From Craurococcus roseus (lineage in GTDB: Bacteria; Pseudomonadota; Alphaproteobacteria; Acetobacterales; Acetobacteraceae): a DNA stretch of 40,753 bases. Numbering within the stretch: position 1 is the first letter of the stretch; each line of letters begins with the position of its first letter. The translations under genes were made by a program, and so were the position numbers. The notes under the pieces were generated by a model that did no database searches, was not told the origin of the DNA, and saw only the letters and a program-made list of their open reading frames with translations. The stretch covers positions 1 to 40,753 of the forward strand of contig NZ_BAAAFZ010000024.1 of assembly GCF_039523795.1 (NCBI RefSeq), written 5' to 3'. Positions 24,251 through 32,517 of the stretch are shown here, piece after piece.

Positions 24251-24862
24251 ATGTCGGGTGTCACGGTCGGCGGGACGGGGCGGAGGTTTGGGTCCAACGC
24301 GACGCTCTTCTTCCGCCGTTGGCTCGCGAACCCGTTGCAGATGGGTTCCGTCGTTCCTTCCTCGCCGGCCTTGTGCCGCCGCATCGCCGCGCTGGTCGAG
24401 CGGTCGCCGGGCGAAGCGGTGTTGGAACTCGGGGCGGGCACAGGCGTGGTGAGCCGCGCCTTGCTGGACTCGGGCGTCCCGCCGGAACGACTCCTCGTCG
24501 TCGAGATCGTCCCGGACATGGCCAGCCATCTCCGCCAAGTCCTGCCGGGGGTGGACGTGCTCTGCGGCGACGCCTTCGATCTCGGCCGGGTGCTGCCGAA
24601 ACGCTGGCACGGGCGGATCGGAACTGCGATCTGCGGCATACCCCTGGTGCTGCTGCCCACAGAACAGCAGAAGCGCTTCGTGAACGCCGTTGACGCCGTG
24701 GCGCCGGGCCGCGGGTTCCTCCTCTACACCTACTGTGTCACCTCGCCCTTGCCGTACCGCAGGCTCGGCTTGGCCGCGAGGCGCGAGGCCTGGACGCCCT
24801 GGAACCTGCCGCCGGCAAGCGTCTGGCGTTATCGGCAGAACGACGCTGGTGTCCATTCCTGA
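24251..24862 (+). CDS. class I SAM-dependent methyltransferase, PmtA-like (phospholipid N-methyltransferase)
   Basis: The 203-aa protein has the Rossmann SAM-binding motif AVLELGAGTGVVSRALLDSG near residue 57, an acidic residue in LLVVEIVPDMASHL, and GDAFDL further on. The N-terminal stretch FFRRWLANPLQMGSVVPSS is typical of alphaproteobacterial PmtA, which methylates phosphatidylethanolamine towards phosphatidylcholine, and of related rRNA-dimethylase-like proteins. The later CGIPLVLLP replaces the NLPF-like motif of true adenine methylases. AAGGAG stands about 9 nt before the ATG. It is divergent from pleD and followed by a gene-poor stretch. Substrate assignment to phosphatidylethanolamine is inference by similarity. 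Confidence 0.8.
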   Translation: MSGVTVGGTGRRFGSNATLFFRRWLANPLQMGSVVPSSPALCRRIAALVERSPGEAVLELGAGTGVVSRALLDSGVPPERLLVVEIVPDMASHLRQVLPGVDVLCGDAFDLGRVLPKRWHGRIGTAICGIPLVLLPTEQQKRFVNAVDAVAPGRGFLLYTYCVTSPLPYRRLGLAARREAWTPWNLPPASVWRYRQNDAGVHS

Positions 24863-25285
24863 AGCCAGTTCATGGTGGCGACTGCTTTTTGGTAAGCACC
24901 TTGGTTGGCACTCTACTAAAAGTTTCGCTTCCGATGTGAGGAAACGTACTGTCCGAGGGGTGATGCATACCCGCTCGGGAACGCGTTGCGAACGTGCATC
25001 AGAGTGTTGACCGACCCTGCCACACCTGCGTGGAGAAGAAAGCAACTTTCGCCCGCTCACCCATGATCGGAGCCGTGGCTCACGGGTGTGGTGGGGCTCC
25101 CCGGTCACGAAGCGCATTTCGTTACAAGACAAAGTTTGTTTGAAGCTGGATTGTTGCCTGGCGACTACAGAGGGGTGGGCTTCGGTCTCCAAACCCCGGC
25201 CTCTTGAAGCCACACCCGTTTGCGGAGCACAGGACCCGAAAGGATGGCTTTGCCACTCCCGCCCGGGACGCGCCTTGCAACTAAG
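24863..25285. other. 423-bp low-GC gap, no gene recognised
   Basis: GC falls to about 50-60% (24901-24960 is 50%). No protein-like frame was recognised on either strand. Small inverted repeats are present: GATGCA (24962-24967) with TGCATC (24995-25000), CGTT-GCG-AACG inside it, and GAGCC-GT-GGCTC near 25070-25085. It lies between convergent genes, so it may hold terminators or an unrecognised structured RNA. No tRNA cloverleaf could be folded. Confidence 0.5.
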
Positions 25286-26013
25286 CTACCTCACGGCGAA
25301 CTGCGTCTTCCCGAACATGTTCTCCCGCTCGGCATCCGTCATGGATCCCTGGCGGTGACAATCGGCAAGCACCGCCACGCCGCGCTGCACCGCCGGCCGC
25401 GCCGCAATCGCGGCGTGCCACCGCTTCACGGCCGGGTACACGGCCAAGTCCATGCCGCGCCGGTCCGCGTTGCGGATCCACGGGAAGGTGCAGACGTCAG
25501 CTATTGAATAGCCCTGGCCGGCGAGGAACGCGCTCTCGCCAAGCCGCTTCTCCAGCACGCGGTGCAGGCGTGCCACCTCGTTGGTGTAACGCTCGACGGC
25601 GTAGGGCAGCTTCTCGGGCGCGTAGTTGGCGAAGTGGTTGTACTGGCCGAACATGGGTCCCACCCCGCCCACTTGGAACATCACCCATTGCAGGCAGCGG
25701 TACTGTTCTGCGCGGTCGCGCGGCAGCAGGGCGCTGCCGGCCTTCTCGGCGAGGTAGATGAGGATGGCGCCGCTCTCGAAGAGCGGGAACGGCCCACCGC
25801 TTGGCCCATCGGGGTCCACAATAGCCGGGATGCGGTGGTTCGGCGTGACGGCCAGGAATTCCGGCTTGAACTGGTCGCCGGCGCCGATGTTCACCGGCAC
25901 CACTCGTAAGGCAGGCCCAGTTCTTCGAGCATGATGTGGGCCTTGTGGCCGTTGAACGTCGGCCAGGTCCAGACCCGGATGGGCTTCCGCGACGTCGAAG
26001 CGTCGGTCGCCAT
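25286..26013 (-). pseudogene. glutathione S-transferase family protein, frameshifted
   Basis: A Nu-class-like GST is split over two frames. The first, from ATG 26013, reads through RVWTWPTFNGHKAHIMLEEL and GLPYE, then meets a stop within four codons. The second continues from about 25903 with VVPVNIGAGDQFKPEF, then PNHRIPAIVDPDGPSG, FESGAILIYLAEK and SIADVCTFPWIRNAD. One missing base near 25904 (GAGTGG in place of GANGTGG) restores LPYE-VVPVN and a full protein of about 242 aa. No other lesion is seen, so it may be a fresh mutation or a sequencing error. It is a paralogue of the GST at 5955-6584 and lies just downstream of the aminotransferase gene, on the same strand. Confidence 0.85.
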
Positions 26014-26094
26014 GCGTGCTCGCCCCCCTGTTCGCGGCAGAGTTGGGTCGGGCGCGTGGCTCCGCAACCGCGCGTGCCCCGCCTCCCTTCCCCG

Positions 26095-27279
26095 TCAGGC
26101 GTTGCCCGCGAGGTACTCCATCGCCGCCTGGACGCCGCCCGGCTTGTGCGGGACGCCGGCCGCGCGCAGCCCCATTTCCACGCCGCCCAGCGTGCCGACC
26201 AGTTGCAGATCGCCGAAGTCACCCAGGTGGCCGATGCGGAACACCCGGTCCTTGAGCGGCCCGAGGCCGTTGCCGAGGCTCATGTTGTGCCGCTCCAGGA
26301 TCGTGGCGCGGAGCGCGTCGGCACTGTGCCCCTCCGGCACCCGAACCGCGGTCAGGCTGGAGGAGTAGTGCCGCGGCTCCTCGCACTGGATCTCCAGCCC
26401 CCAGGCGCGCACGGCCCGGCGGGTCGCTTCCGCGTGGCGGTCGTGGCGGGCGAAGACGTTGTCCAGCCCCGCCTCCGCGAGCATGTCCACCGCCGCGTCC
26501 AGCCCGTACAGCAGGTTGGTGGCCGGCGTGTAGGGGAAGTAACCGGTCTCGTTCGCGGCCAGCATCGCCCGCCAGTCCCAGAAGGAGCGCGGCAGCTTCG
26601 CGTCTTCCGACGCCTTCAGCGCCTTGGCCGAAACCGCGTTGAAGGACAGGCCGGGCGGCAGCATCAGCCCCTTCTGGCTGCCCGCCACCGTGACGTCCAC
26701 GCCCCATTCGTCGTGCCGGTAGTCGATGGAGCCGAGCGAGGAAATGGTGTCCACCAGCAGCAGCGCCGGGTGGCCGGCGGCGTCGATCGCCTTGCGGACC
26801 TCGTCGATGCGGGAGGTGGCGCCGGTGGAGGTCTCGTTGTGGACCACGCAGACCGCCTTGATCGCGCGCTCCTTGTCCTCCCGCAGCCGGGTCTCGATTT
26901 GGGCGGGATCGGCGCCGCGGCGCCAGTCGCCCGCCAGGAACTCCGGCCGGAGCGTCAGGCGCTCCGCCATCTCCCGCCAAAGGGTGGCGAACCAACCCGT
27001 TTCGCACATCAGCACGCGGTCGCCGGGCGACAGCGTGTTCGCCAGCGCCGCCTCCCAAGCGCCCGTGCCGGATGCCGGGTAGATCACCACGTGCGAGGCG
27101 GTGCGAAAAACGGTCCGCGCCTTTTCCAGGAGCGCCTTGCCGAAGCGGCCAAACTCGGGGCCGCGGTGGTCCATGGTGGGGTTGTCCATAGCCCGTAGCA
27201 CGCGGTCCGGCACGTTGGTGGGACCGGGGATCTGGAGGAAGTGCCGACCGGCCGTCGGCTTGGTTTCCACGTAGGCCAT
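26095..27279 (-). CDS. class V aminotransferase, serine-glyoxylate/alanine-glyoxylate type
   Basis: This 394-aa PLP enzyme is of the SgaA/AGXT type, which transfers the amino group of serine or alanine to glyoxylate and links the serine cycle and photorespiratory-type C2 metabolism. Seen are the N-terminus LQIPGPTNVPDRVLRAMDNP, HRGPEFGRFGKALLEK, the PLP-contacting YPASGTGAWEAAL, HNETSTGATSRID, the Asp in LLLVDTISSLGSIDYRHDEW, and the Schiff-base lysine in VTVAGSQKGLMLPPGLSFNA. The C-terminal domain includes FRIGHLGDFGDLQLVG. CAGGAG about 8 nt before ATG 27279 supports the start. The neighbouring FAD/Fe-S dehydrogenase also handles 2-hydroxyacids, which suggests a common 2-oxoacid/2-hydroxyacid theme. 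Serine or alanine preference cannot be decided from sequence. Confidence 0.9.
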   Translation of the reverse strand: MAYVETKPTAGRHFLQIPGPTNVPDRVLRAMDNPTMDHRGPEFGRFGKALLEKARTVFRTASHVVIYPASGTGAWEAALANTLSPGDRVLMCETGWFATLWREMAERLTLRPEFLAGDWRRGADPAQIETRLREDKERAIKAVCVVHNETSTGATSRIDEVRKAIDAAGHPALLLVDTISSLGSIDYRHDEWGVDVTVAGSQKGLMLPPGLSFNAVSAKALKASEDAKLPRSFWDWRAMLAANETGYFPYTPATNLLYGLDAAVDMLAEAGLDNVFARHDRHAEATRRAVRAWGLEIQCEEPRHYSSSLTAVRVPEGHSADALRATILERHNMSLGNGLGPLKDRVFRIGHLGDFGDLQLVGTLGGVEMGLRAAGVPHKPGGVQAAMEYLAGNA

Positions 27280-27414
27280 GGGTGCTCCTGTCGGTTCCGA
27301 TCCGTCTACCCCCGGCGGGCGTGCCGGCCAATGGCCCCGGGGCGGCCTGGCGCCTCAGTTGCAGGGGCCGCAACCCCTTTCCTAAAATCCGGCCGACGCG
27401 AGGGAGGATGGTGC

Positions 27415-28336
27415 GTGTTCCGCGAGCGCGCCCGGGCGATCGCCGCCGCTTGCCTGTCGGCCGCCGCGTGGGCCGTCCCGCCTGCCAGGGCGCAGGCCCC
27501 GATCGCCATCGTGACCAGCTTCGGCTCCGCGTCCGCCGCCGGCATCGTGGCCCGGCTGCTCGCCACCGAGTTCACGCCGATTCTCGGAGCGCCAGTGGTG
27601 GCGAAGAACACGACGGCCGCGCGCGCCCAGACGGGGAGACGCTGCTGTTCTCGCCGATCGGCTTGATCGCCATCCAGCCGAGCTTCATGCGGAACGCCGG
27701 CTACCGCGCCACCGACTTGGCGCCGGTCTGCATGGTGAACAAGGCGCCGCTGGCGATGATGACACCGCTCGTCTCCGGGCTTCGGACGGTGGCCGACGTG
27801 TTGGCCCGTGCGCGGGCCGAGAACGGCCGGATGCCCTACGGCACCACCCGCATGGGCACGACGCCGCACCTCAGCATGGTGATGTGGGCGCGCGCCGCCG
27901 AGGTGGGCCTGAGCCACATAACCCACCGCGGCCCGGCCGACCTGATGGTGGCCTCCTAGCGGGGCAGCGTCCTAATCATGAACGACCACCGTTCCTCGGT
28001 CCGCGCCAGCGGGCTGCACGCCATCGCCGCGCTGTCCGCCGAGCGGCTGCCCGCCCCCCCCCCGACACCCCGACCATGGGCGAAGCCGGGTTCCCGATCG
28101 AGATGTCGATCTGGCACGGCCTGTTCGCGCCCGCGGCGACACCGACCCAGACGATCGCCCGCATCGAGGCCGCTTGCGAGCGCGCGGTGCGTGCGCCGGC
28201 CGTGATTCAGGGGCACGAGCGCATCCGGACCCCGGTCGTCCAACTCAACGTCCGCGACTTCAGCGCCGCCGTCGCCCGCGACGTCGAGACCACGCGGCGC
28301 GTCATCGAGGAAAACGGCTTGCGCCAAGCCGAGTGA
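27415..28336 (+). pseudogene. broken TctC/Bug-family substrate-binding protein
   Basis: This is a degraded gene for a periplasmic tricarboxylate-type receptor. A GTG start at 27415 with GGAGG upstream gives a signal peptide (AACLSAAAWAVPPARAQA), then the mature N-terminus IAIVTSFGSASAAGIVARLL. Three lesions follow. First, a frameshift near 27630 just before GETLLFSPIGLIAIQPS. Second, an in-frame TAG at 27957-27959 between PADLMVAS and GSVLIMNDHR. Third, a frameshift at a run of ten C residues (28054-28063) where AALSAERLPA should join PDTPTMGEAGFPIEM. The last part ends normally with a family C-terminus (DFSAAVARDVETTRRVIEEN). Restoring one C to the tract would fix only the third lesion, so it is a genuine pseudogene rather than a sequencing artefact. 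Confidence 0.9.
28054..28063 (+). repeat. C10 homopolymer tract
   Basis: Ten consecutive C bases in the TctC pseudogene coincide with a frame change. A tract of 8 or 11 would keep the downstream frame. Such tracts are slippage hot spots and also sequencing trouble spots. Confidence 0.9.
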
Positions 28337-28359
28337 GCCGTGGGCCGACGGGGCGCGCT

Positions 28360-28387
28360 CCGGGACGGGAAGGGCTATATGTCCCGG
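28360..28387. promoter_or_regulatory. inverted repeat flanking a TATAT box upstream of the FAD/Fe-S gene
   Basis: CCGGGAC (28360-28366) and GTCCCGG (28381-28387) form a perfect 7-bp inverted repeat around GGGAAGGGCTATAT. The TATAT could be a -10 element about 30 nt before the start at 28414. The arrangement fits an operator over a promoter; the regulator is unknown. Confidence 0.35.
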
Positions 28388-28413
28388 CCACCCCAACCCG
28401 CCGGTAGACCGCC

Positions 28414-31344
28414 ATGAACATGATGAACCGCCCCGTCGCCCTCGGCGATCCGCGCTTGGCCCGGCGCCTCGCGCGCGAAACCGAGGGCGAGGTGCTGTTC
28501 GGGGCCGGGGACCGGGGCCGCTACGCGACGGACGCCTCCATCTACCAGATCGAGCCGGTGGGCGTGCTGGTACCCAGGCGGTTGGAGGACGTCGAGGCGG
28601 CGATTGCGATCTGCCGCGAAGAGGGCGTGCCGGTGTTGCCGCGCGGCGCCGGCACCAGCCAGTGCGGCCAAACCGTCAACCGCGCCCTGGTCATCGACTG
28701 CACCAAGCACCTGCGGCGCGTGCTCTCGGTGGACGCGGAGGCCGGCGTCGCCCGCGTCGAGCCGGGCATCACCCTCGGCGCGCTGAACGACGCGCTCAAG
28801 CCGCACGGGCGCTTTTTCCCGGTGGACCCTTCCACCTGGGCGCGCTGCACCATCGGCGGCATGGCCGGCAACAACTCCTGCGGCGCCAAGTCCATCCGCT
28901 ACGGGCTGATGGCGGACAACGTGCTGGGCATCGACGCGCTGCTGGCGGACGGCTCGCGGTTCCGCTTCGGCGACCTGCCGGACATCCTCGGCGCCGATGT
29001 GCCGGCGGGCGCGGCCGACCTCGTCCAGAGGCTGCGGGCGCTCGGCGCGCGGGAGGCGGACGAGATCGCGGCGCGCTTCCCGCCCCAGCTCCGGCGCGTC
29101 GGCGGCTACAACCTCGACGCGCTGACGCCGGCCGCGCGCGCCGCCGGGCGCGGCAACCTGGCGCGGCTGCTGGTGGGGAGCGAAGGCGGCCTCGCCTTCT
29201 CGGCGGCACTGGATCTCAAGCTCTGGCCGATCAAGCCGCGCAAGGTGCTCGGCATCTGCCAGTTCCCGACCTTTCGCGCGGCGATGGAGGCGGCGCGGCA
29301 CCTGGTCGCGCTCGACCCGGAGGCGGTGGAACTCGTGGACCGGACGATGATCGACCTCGGCCGGTCCATCCCGATCTACCGCGCCACCATCGACCGCATG
29401 GTACGGGGCGAGCCGGACAGCCTGCTCATCGTCGAGTTCCACGGGCACGAGGAGGAGCCGCTGCTGCGCGGCCTCGATCGGCTGGAGGAGATGATGGGCG
29501 ACCTCGGCCACCGGGACGCTGTGGTGCCCGCCACCGACGCAGGCTTCCAGGCCGCCATCGCCGAGGTGCGCGAGGCCGGGCTGAACATCATGATGTCCAT
29601 GAAGGGTGACGGCAAGCCGGTCTCCTTCATCGAGGACTGCGCGGTGGACCTCGACCACCTGGCCGACTTCACCGAGAAGCTGAACGAGGTGTTCGCCAAG
29701 CACGGCACGAAAGGCACTTGGTACGCCCACGCTTCCGTCGGCTGCCTGCACGTCCGGCCGGTGCTGAACATGAAGGACCCGGCGGAGGTGCGGACGATGC
29801 GCGCCATCGCCGAGGAGTGCTTCGCCCTGGTCCGCGAGTACAAGGGCTCGCACAGCGGCGAGCACGGCGACGGCATCGTCCGTAGCGAATTCAACGAGCC
29901 GATGTTCGGCGCCCGCCTCACCCGCGCCTTCGAGGCGGTGAAGGACGCCTTCGACCCGCGCGGCTTGCTCAACCCCGGCCGCGTGGTGCGGGCCCCGCGG
30001 ATGGATGACCGAAGCCTGTTCCGGTACGGGCCGGGCTATGCGGCCGATCCGAAGGTGGCGCCGGCGCTCGACTGGTCGGCTTGGCCCGGTCCGCAAGGCG
30101 GGCTGCTCGGCGCGGTCGAGATGTGCAACAACAACGGCACCTGCCGCAAGCCGAACCCGGACGTGATGTGCCCGAGCTACCGGGCGACGCGCAACGAGCG
30201 CGACCTGACGCGCGGGCGCGCGAACACCTTGCGGCTCGCTTTGACGGGCCAGCTCGGGCCGGAGGCCCTGGCGTCCGACGAGGTGGCGGCGGCGCTGTCG
30301 CTCTGCGTCTCCTGCAAGGCGTGCAAGCGGGAATGCCCGACGGGCGTGGACATGGCCAAGATGAAGATCGAAGCCATGCACGCGCGGGCCAAGGCGCGCG
30401 GCGTCTCGGCCAAGGACCGGCTGGTCGCGGAGCTGCCGCGTTGGGCGCCCTTCGCGGCGCGGGTGCCCTTCCTGGCCAACGCGCGGAACACGGTGCCGGG
30501 CCTCGCCACCTTGGCCGAACGGGCGCTGGGCTTCGCCGCGGCCCGCCGCCTGCCCCGTTTCCGCCGCGACGCCTTCCGCGACGACGAGTTGCCGGCGCCG
30601 ACCGGGCGGGGGGGCGAGGTGATCCTCTACCCGGACCCGTTCAACCGCTACTTCGAGCCCGAGAACCTCCGCGCCGCCGTCCGGGTGCTCCGGGCAGCGG
30701 GCTACGAACCCGCCCTCGCAAGGCCGCCGCAGGGCCGTCGCCCGCTCGACAGCGGCCGCACCTACCTGGCGGCGGGCATGGTGGATGAGGCCCGGGCGGA
30801 GGCGCGGCGGACCCTCCACGCGCTCGGCCGCTTCGGCTCGCCGGTGGTTGGGATCGAGCCTTCTGACCTGTTCACCCTCCGCGACGAGTTCCTGTCGCTG
30901 TTGCCCGGGGAAGAGACGCGGCGCTTGGCGGCCCGGGCGGTGCTGCTGTCGGAACTCATCGCCAGGGAGAAGCCCCGGCTGGCGCTGCGCCCAGTGGCGC
31001 CGGCGGCGCACATCCACGGCCACTGCCACCAGAAGAGCTTCTCGGCCTTTCCGGCGGCTGTGGCGACGCTGGCCCTGGTGCCAGGGCTGAAGGTGCTGCC
31101 GATCGCGTCCTCCTGCTGCGGCATGGCGGGGAGCTTCGGTTACGAAGCAGCCAACCAAGAGGCGTCGCGGGCCATGGCGGAACTGTCGCTGTTGCCGGCC
31201 GTGCGCGCGGTGCCCGAAGGAGAACTGGTGGTGGCCGACGGCACCTCCTGCCGCCATCAGATCGCCGACCTCGGCGGGGGGCGGGAAGCCCTGCACAGCG
31301 TGCGCGTGTTGGACATGGCGTCAAGCGGTCGAGACGACGTATGA
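28414..31344 (+). CDS. FAD-linked dehydrogenase / Fe-S oxidoreductase fusion (YdiJ-type, D-2-hydroxyacid dehydrogenase)
   Basis: The 976-aa protein fuses a GlcD/DLD-type flavoprotein to a GlpC-type Fe-S module. The PCMH FAD-binding domain (about residues 40-270) contains PRGAGTSQCGQTVN and AGNNSCGAKSIRYGLMADNV. The FAD-oxidase C-terminal domain covers roughly 275-525 (GSHSGEHGDGIVRSEF, DAFDPRGLLNPGR). A Cys cluster CNNNGTCRK near 570, with a further Cys, and CVSCKACKRECP near 632 bind two [4Fe-4S] clusters. The C-terminus has the CCG-type motifs HCHQKSF near 870 and SSCCGMAGSFGYE near 899. The layout and size match E. coli YdiJ (about 1018 aa), a D-2-hydroxyglutarate dehydrogenase; the substrate here could also be D-lactate or glycolate. 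Electrons probably go to quinone. It starts 77 bp after the TctC pseudogene. Confidence 0.88.
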   Translation: MNMMNRPVALGDPRLARRLARETEGEVLFGAGDRGRYATDASIYQIEPVGVLVPRRLEDVEAAIAICREEGVPVLPRGAGTSQCGQTVNRALVIDCTKHLRRVLSVDAEAGVARVEPGITLGALNDALKPHGRFFPVDPSTWARCTIGGMAGNNSCGAKSIRYGLMADNVLGIDALLADGSRFRFGDLPDILGADVPAGAADLVQRLRALGAREADEIAARFPPQLRRVGGYNLDALTPAARAAGRGNLARLLVGSEGGLAFSAALDLKLWPIKPRKVLGICQFPTFRAAMEAARHLVALDPEAVELVDRTMIDLGRSIPIYRATIDRMVRGEPDSLLIVEFHGHEEEPLLRGLDRLEEMMGDLGHRDAVVPATDAGFQAAIAEVREAGLNIMMSMKGDGKPVSFIEDCAVDLDHLADFTEKLNEVFAKHGTKGTWYAHASVGCLHVRPVLNMKDPAEVRTMRAIAEECFALVREYKGSHSGEHGDGIVRSEFNEPMFGARLTRAFEAVKDAFDPRGLLNPGRVVRAPRMDDRSLFRYGPGYAADPKVAPALDWSAWPGPQGGLLGAVEMCNNNGTCRKPNPDVMCPSYRATRNERDLTRGRANTLRLALTGQLGPEALASDEVAAALSLCVSCKACKRECPTGVDMAKMKIEAMHARAKARGVSAKDRLVAELPRWAPFAARVPFLANARNTVPGLATLAERALGFAAARRLPRFRRDAFRDDELPAPTGRGGEVILYPDPFNRYFEPENLRAAVRVLRAAGYEPALARPPQGRRPLDSGRTYLAAGMVDEARAEARRTLHALGRFGSPVVGIEPSDLFTLRDEFLSLLPGEETRRLAARAVLLSELIAREKPRLALRPVAPAAHIHGHCHQKSFSAFPAAVATLALVPGLKVLPIASSCCGMAGSFGYEAANQEASRAMAELSLLPAVRAVPEGELVVADGTSCRHQIADLGGGREALHSVRVLDMASSGRDDV

Positions 31345-31698
31345 CCGGCGGTTGAAGCCGCCCCCGCCCCAACCTGTGTGGTTTGCAGGGTGGAACGCCT
31401 GAGGCGAGTCTTTCAAGAGGTTGGGTGCCAGCGGCTCCGGACCGCGGCTGGCCATCTTTCATTAAAGATTGTGTATCAATAACTTAGCGGAAACCGCTGC
31501 CTCGCAGGACGCATCGGCAACGTCTCTTTCGTTTCGGATTACCTTTTTTTTCGAAACTAAAACTTGACGCTACCAACACAATCTTTAGTTTCGCCTTCGG
31601 AAGCGATGGTTGATCGATCGTCACTTCCTTCTCAACCGGGGCGCGCTTTACCGAGAGCGTGTGACACCCCACCGACCGAGCCTGAACGGAGAAAGCAG
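31345..31698 (+). promoter_or_regulatory. AT-rich regulatory region upstream of flp/Tad operon
   Basis: GC drops to about 45-47% across 31441-31620, the lowest in the window. It holds a perfect hairpin ATCTTT-CATT-AAAGAT (31454-31469) and a 10-bp inverted repeat CGAAACTAAA (31552-31561) / TTTAGTTTCG (31584-31593) with a 22-bp spacer. A TTGACG at 31564-31569 inside the spacer could be a -35 box, but no good -10 follows at 17 nt. There is also an extra GTTTCG at 31531. A strong, regulated pilin promoter is expected here. No CtrA full site (TTAA-N7-TTAA) was found. Confidence 0.55.
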
Positions 31699-31890
31699 AT
31701 GATCGACAACGCCAAGCAGATGATCAACACCGTCAAGTCCTGCGTCCAGTCCGCCGCCGCCGACCGCAAAGGCGCCACGGCCATCGAGTACGCGCTGATC
31801 GCGGCCGCCGCCGCGGCGGTCATCCTGGTCGGCTTCCGCGCCTTCTTCGACCGGATCATCGCCTTCCTCGGCGGCATCTCCTTCGTCTGA
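31699..31890 (+). CDS. flp: Flp-type pilin
   Basis: This is the major subunit of the Tad/Flp type IVb pilus, a 63-aa prepilin. A short leader ends at a Gly in DRKGATAIEYALIAA; cleavage after this Gly puts Glu at position +5 followed by Tyr, the Flp signature. The hydrophobic helix ALIAAAAAAVILVGFRAFF follows, then IIAFLGGISFV. I chose the ATG at 31699 because GGAGA lies about 7 nt upstream and the frame upstream is not protein-like. It is the first gene of the Tad locus and is separated from cpaA by a strong hairpin (31920-31942), consistent with higher expression of the pilin than of the machinery. Confidence 0.95.
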   Translation: MIDNAKQMINTVKSCVQSAAADRKGATAIEYALIAAAAAAVILVGFRAFFDRIIAFLGGISFV

Positions 31891-31919
31891 AACCGCTGCC
31901 CACTGCTCCAAAGGGACGA

Positions 31920-31942
31920 GTCCGGGGCGCGCAGCCCCGGAC
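31920..31942 (+). terminator. hairpin between flp and cpaA (attenuator or 3'-end stabiliser)
   Basis: GTCCGGGG and CCCCGGAC form a perfect 8-bp stem around the loop CGCGCAG, 30 nt after the flp stop and 50 nt before cpaA. There is no T-tract, so partial termination or protection of the pilin mRNA is more likely than full termination. Confidence 0.6.
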
Positions 31943-31993
31943 GCGGCCCCGCCGGGCAGGCGCGCGGGCCCCGCGAGGAAAGGAGCGAGCGTT

Positions 31994-32515
31994 ATGGCGA
32001 CGGCCGTTTTCGCATGCGCGCTTGGTGCTTCCGCCCTCCTACTCTTCGCCGCTTGGTGTGACCTTGCGACTCGGACCATCCCTGACGGCCTGAGCGTCGG
32101 CATCGCCGCCCTCGGTTTGCTGGCCCGCTCCACGGAGGGCCCGGCTTCGGTGGCCGCGTCGCTCCTGGTGGCGGCCGTCCTCTACTACGCGGTCTTCGTC
32201 CCCTTGCACGCGTTCAGCGCGCTCGGCGGCGGCGACGCGAAGCTGCTGACCGCATCGGCGATCGGCCTCGCCCCGCTCGCCACCTTCGACCTCCTAGTGT
32301 CCACCGTCATGGCCGGCGGCGCCCTCAGCCTCCTCTACCTGAGCCTGCGCCTGCTCCCACGCCCCCTCCCCCTGCCGCCGCAGCCGCATGCTTGGCGCGC
32401 CAGCCGGATCCTTTCACTCGAACGACGCCGGTTCAACCGGCGCGGCCCGCTCCCATACGCGGTGGCCATCGCCGTTGGCGGCATTTTCACCTTGATGAAG
32501 CCTTTCGGAGCCTGA
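31994..32515 (+). CDS. cpaA: prepilin peptidase CpaA/TadV (A24 family)
   Basis: This aspartic membrane peptidase of 173 aa processes the Flp prepilin and TadE-like pseudopilins. The two catalytic Asp residues lie in AWCDLATRTIPDGL and in FSALGGGDAKLLTAS (the GxGD motif). About five hydrophobic segments place it in the inner membrane. It lacks the N-terminal methylase domain of PilD, as expected for TadV. AGGAG sits about 8 nt before the ATG. It ends 2 nt before cpaB. Confidence 0.93.
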   Translation: MATAVFACALGASALLLFAAWCDLATRTIPDGLSVGIAALGLLARSTEGPASVAASLLVAAVLYYAVFVPLHAFSALGGGDAKLLTASAIGLAPLATFDLLVSTVMAGGALSLLYLSLRLLPRPLPLPPQPHAWRASRILSLERRRFNRRGPLPYAVAIAVGGIFTLMKPFGA

Positions 32516-32517
32516 GC

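Noticed and set aside
24900..24925. TGGCAC sequence resembling the -24 part of a sigma-54 promoter
   Set aside because: The required GC at -12 is missing at the right distance and no downstream gene is oriented to use it.
25220..25275. GACCCGAAAGG segment recalling rRNA
   Set aside because: The similarity is limited to a few bases and surrounding sequence does not fit 16S, 23S, tmRNA or a cobalamin riboswitch.
31454..31475. TTAA in the flp upstream region as a CtrA site
   Set aside because: The second TTAA at 7-nt spacing is absent.
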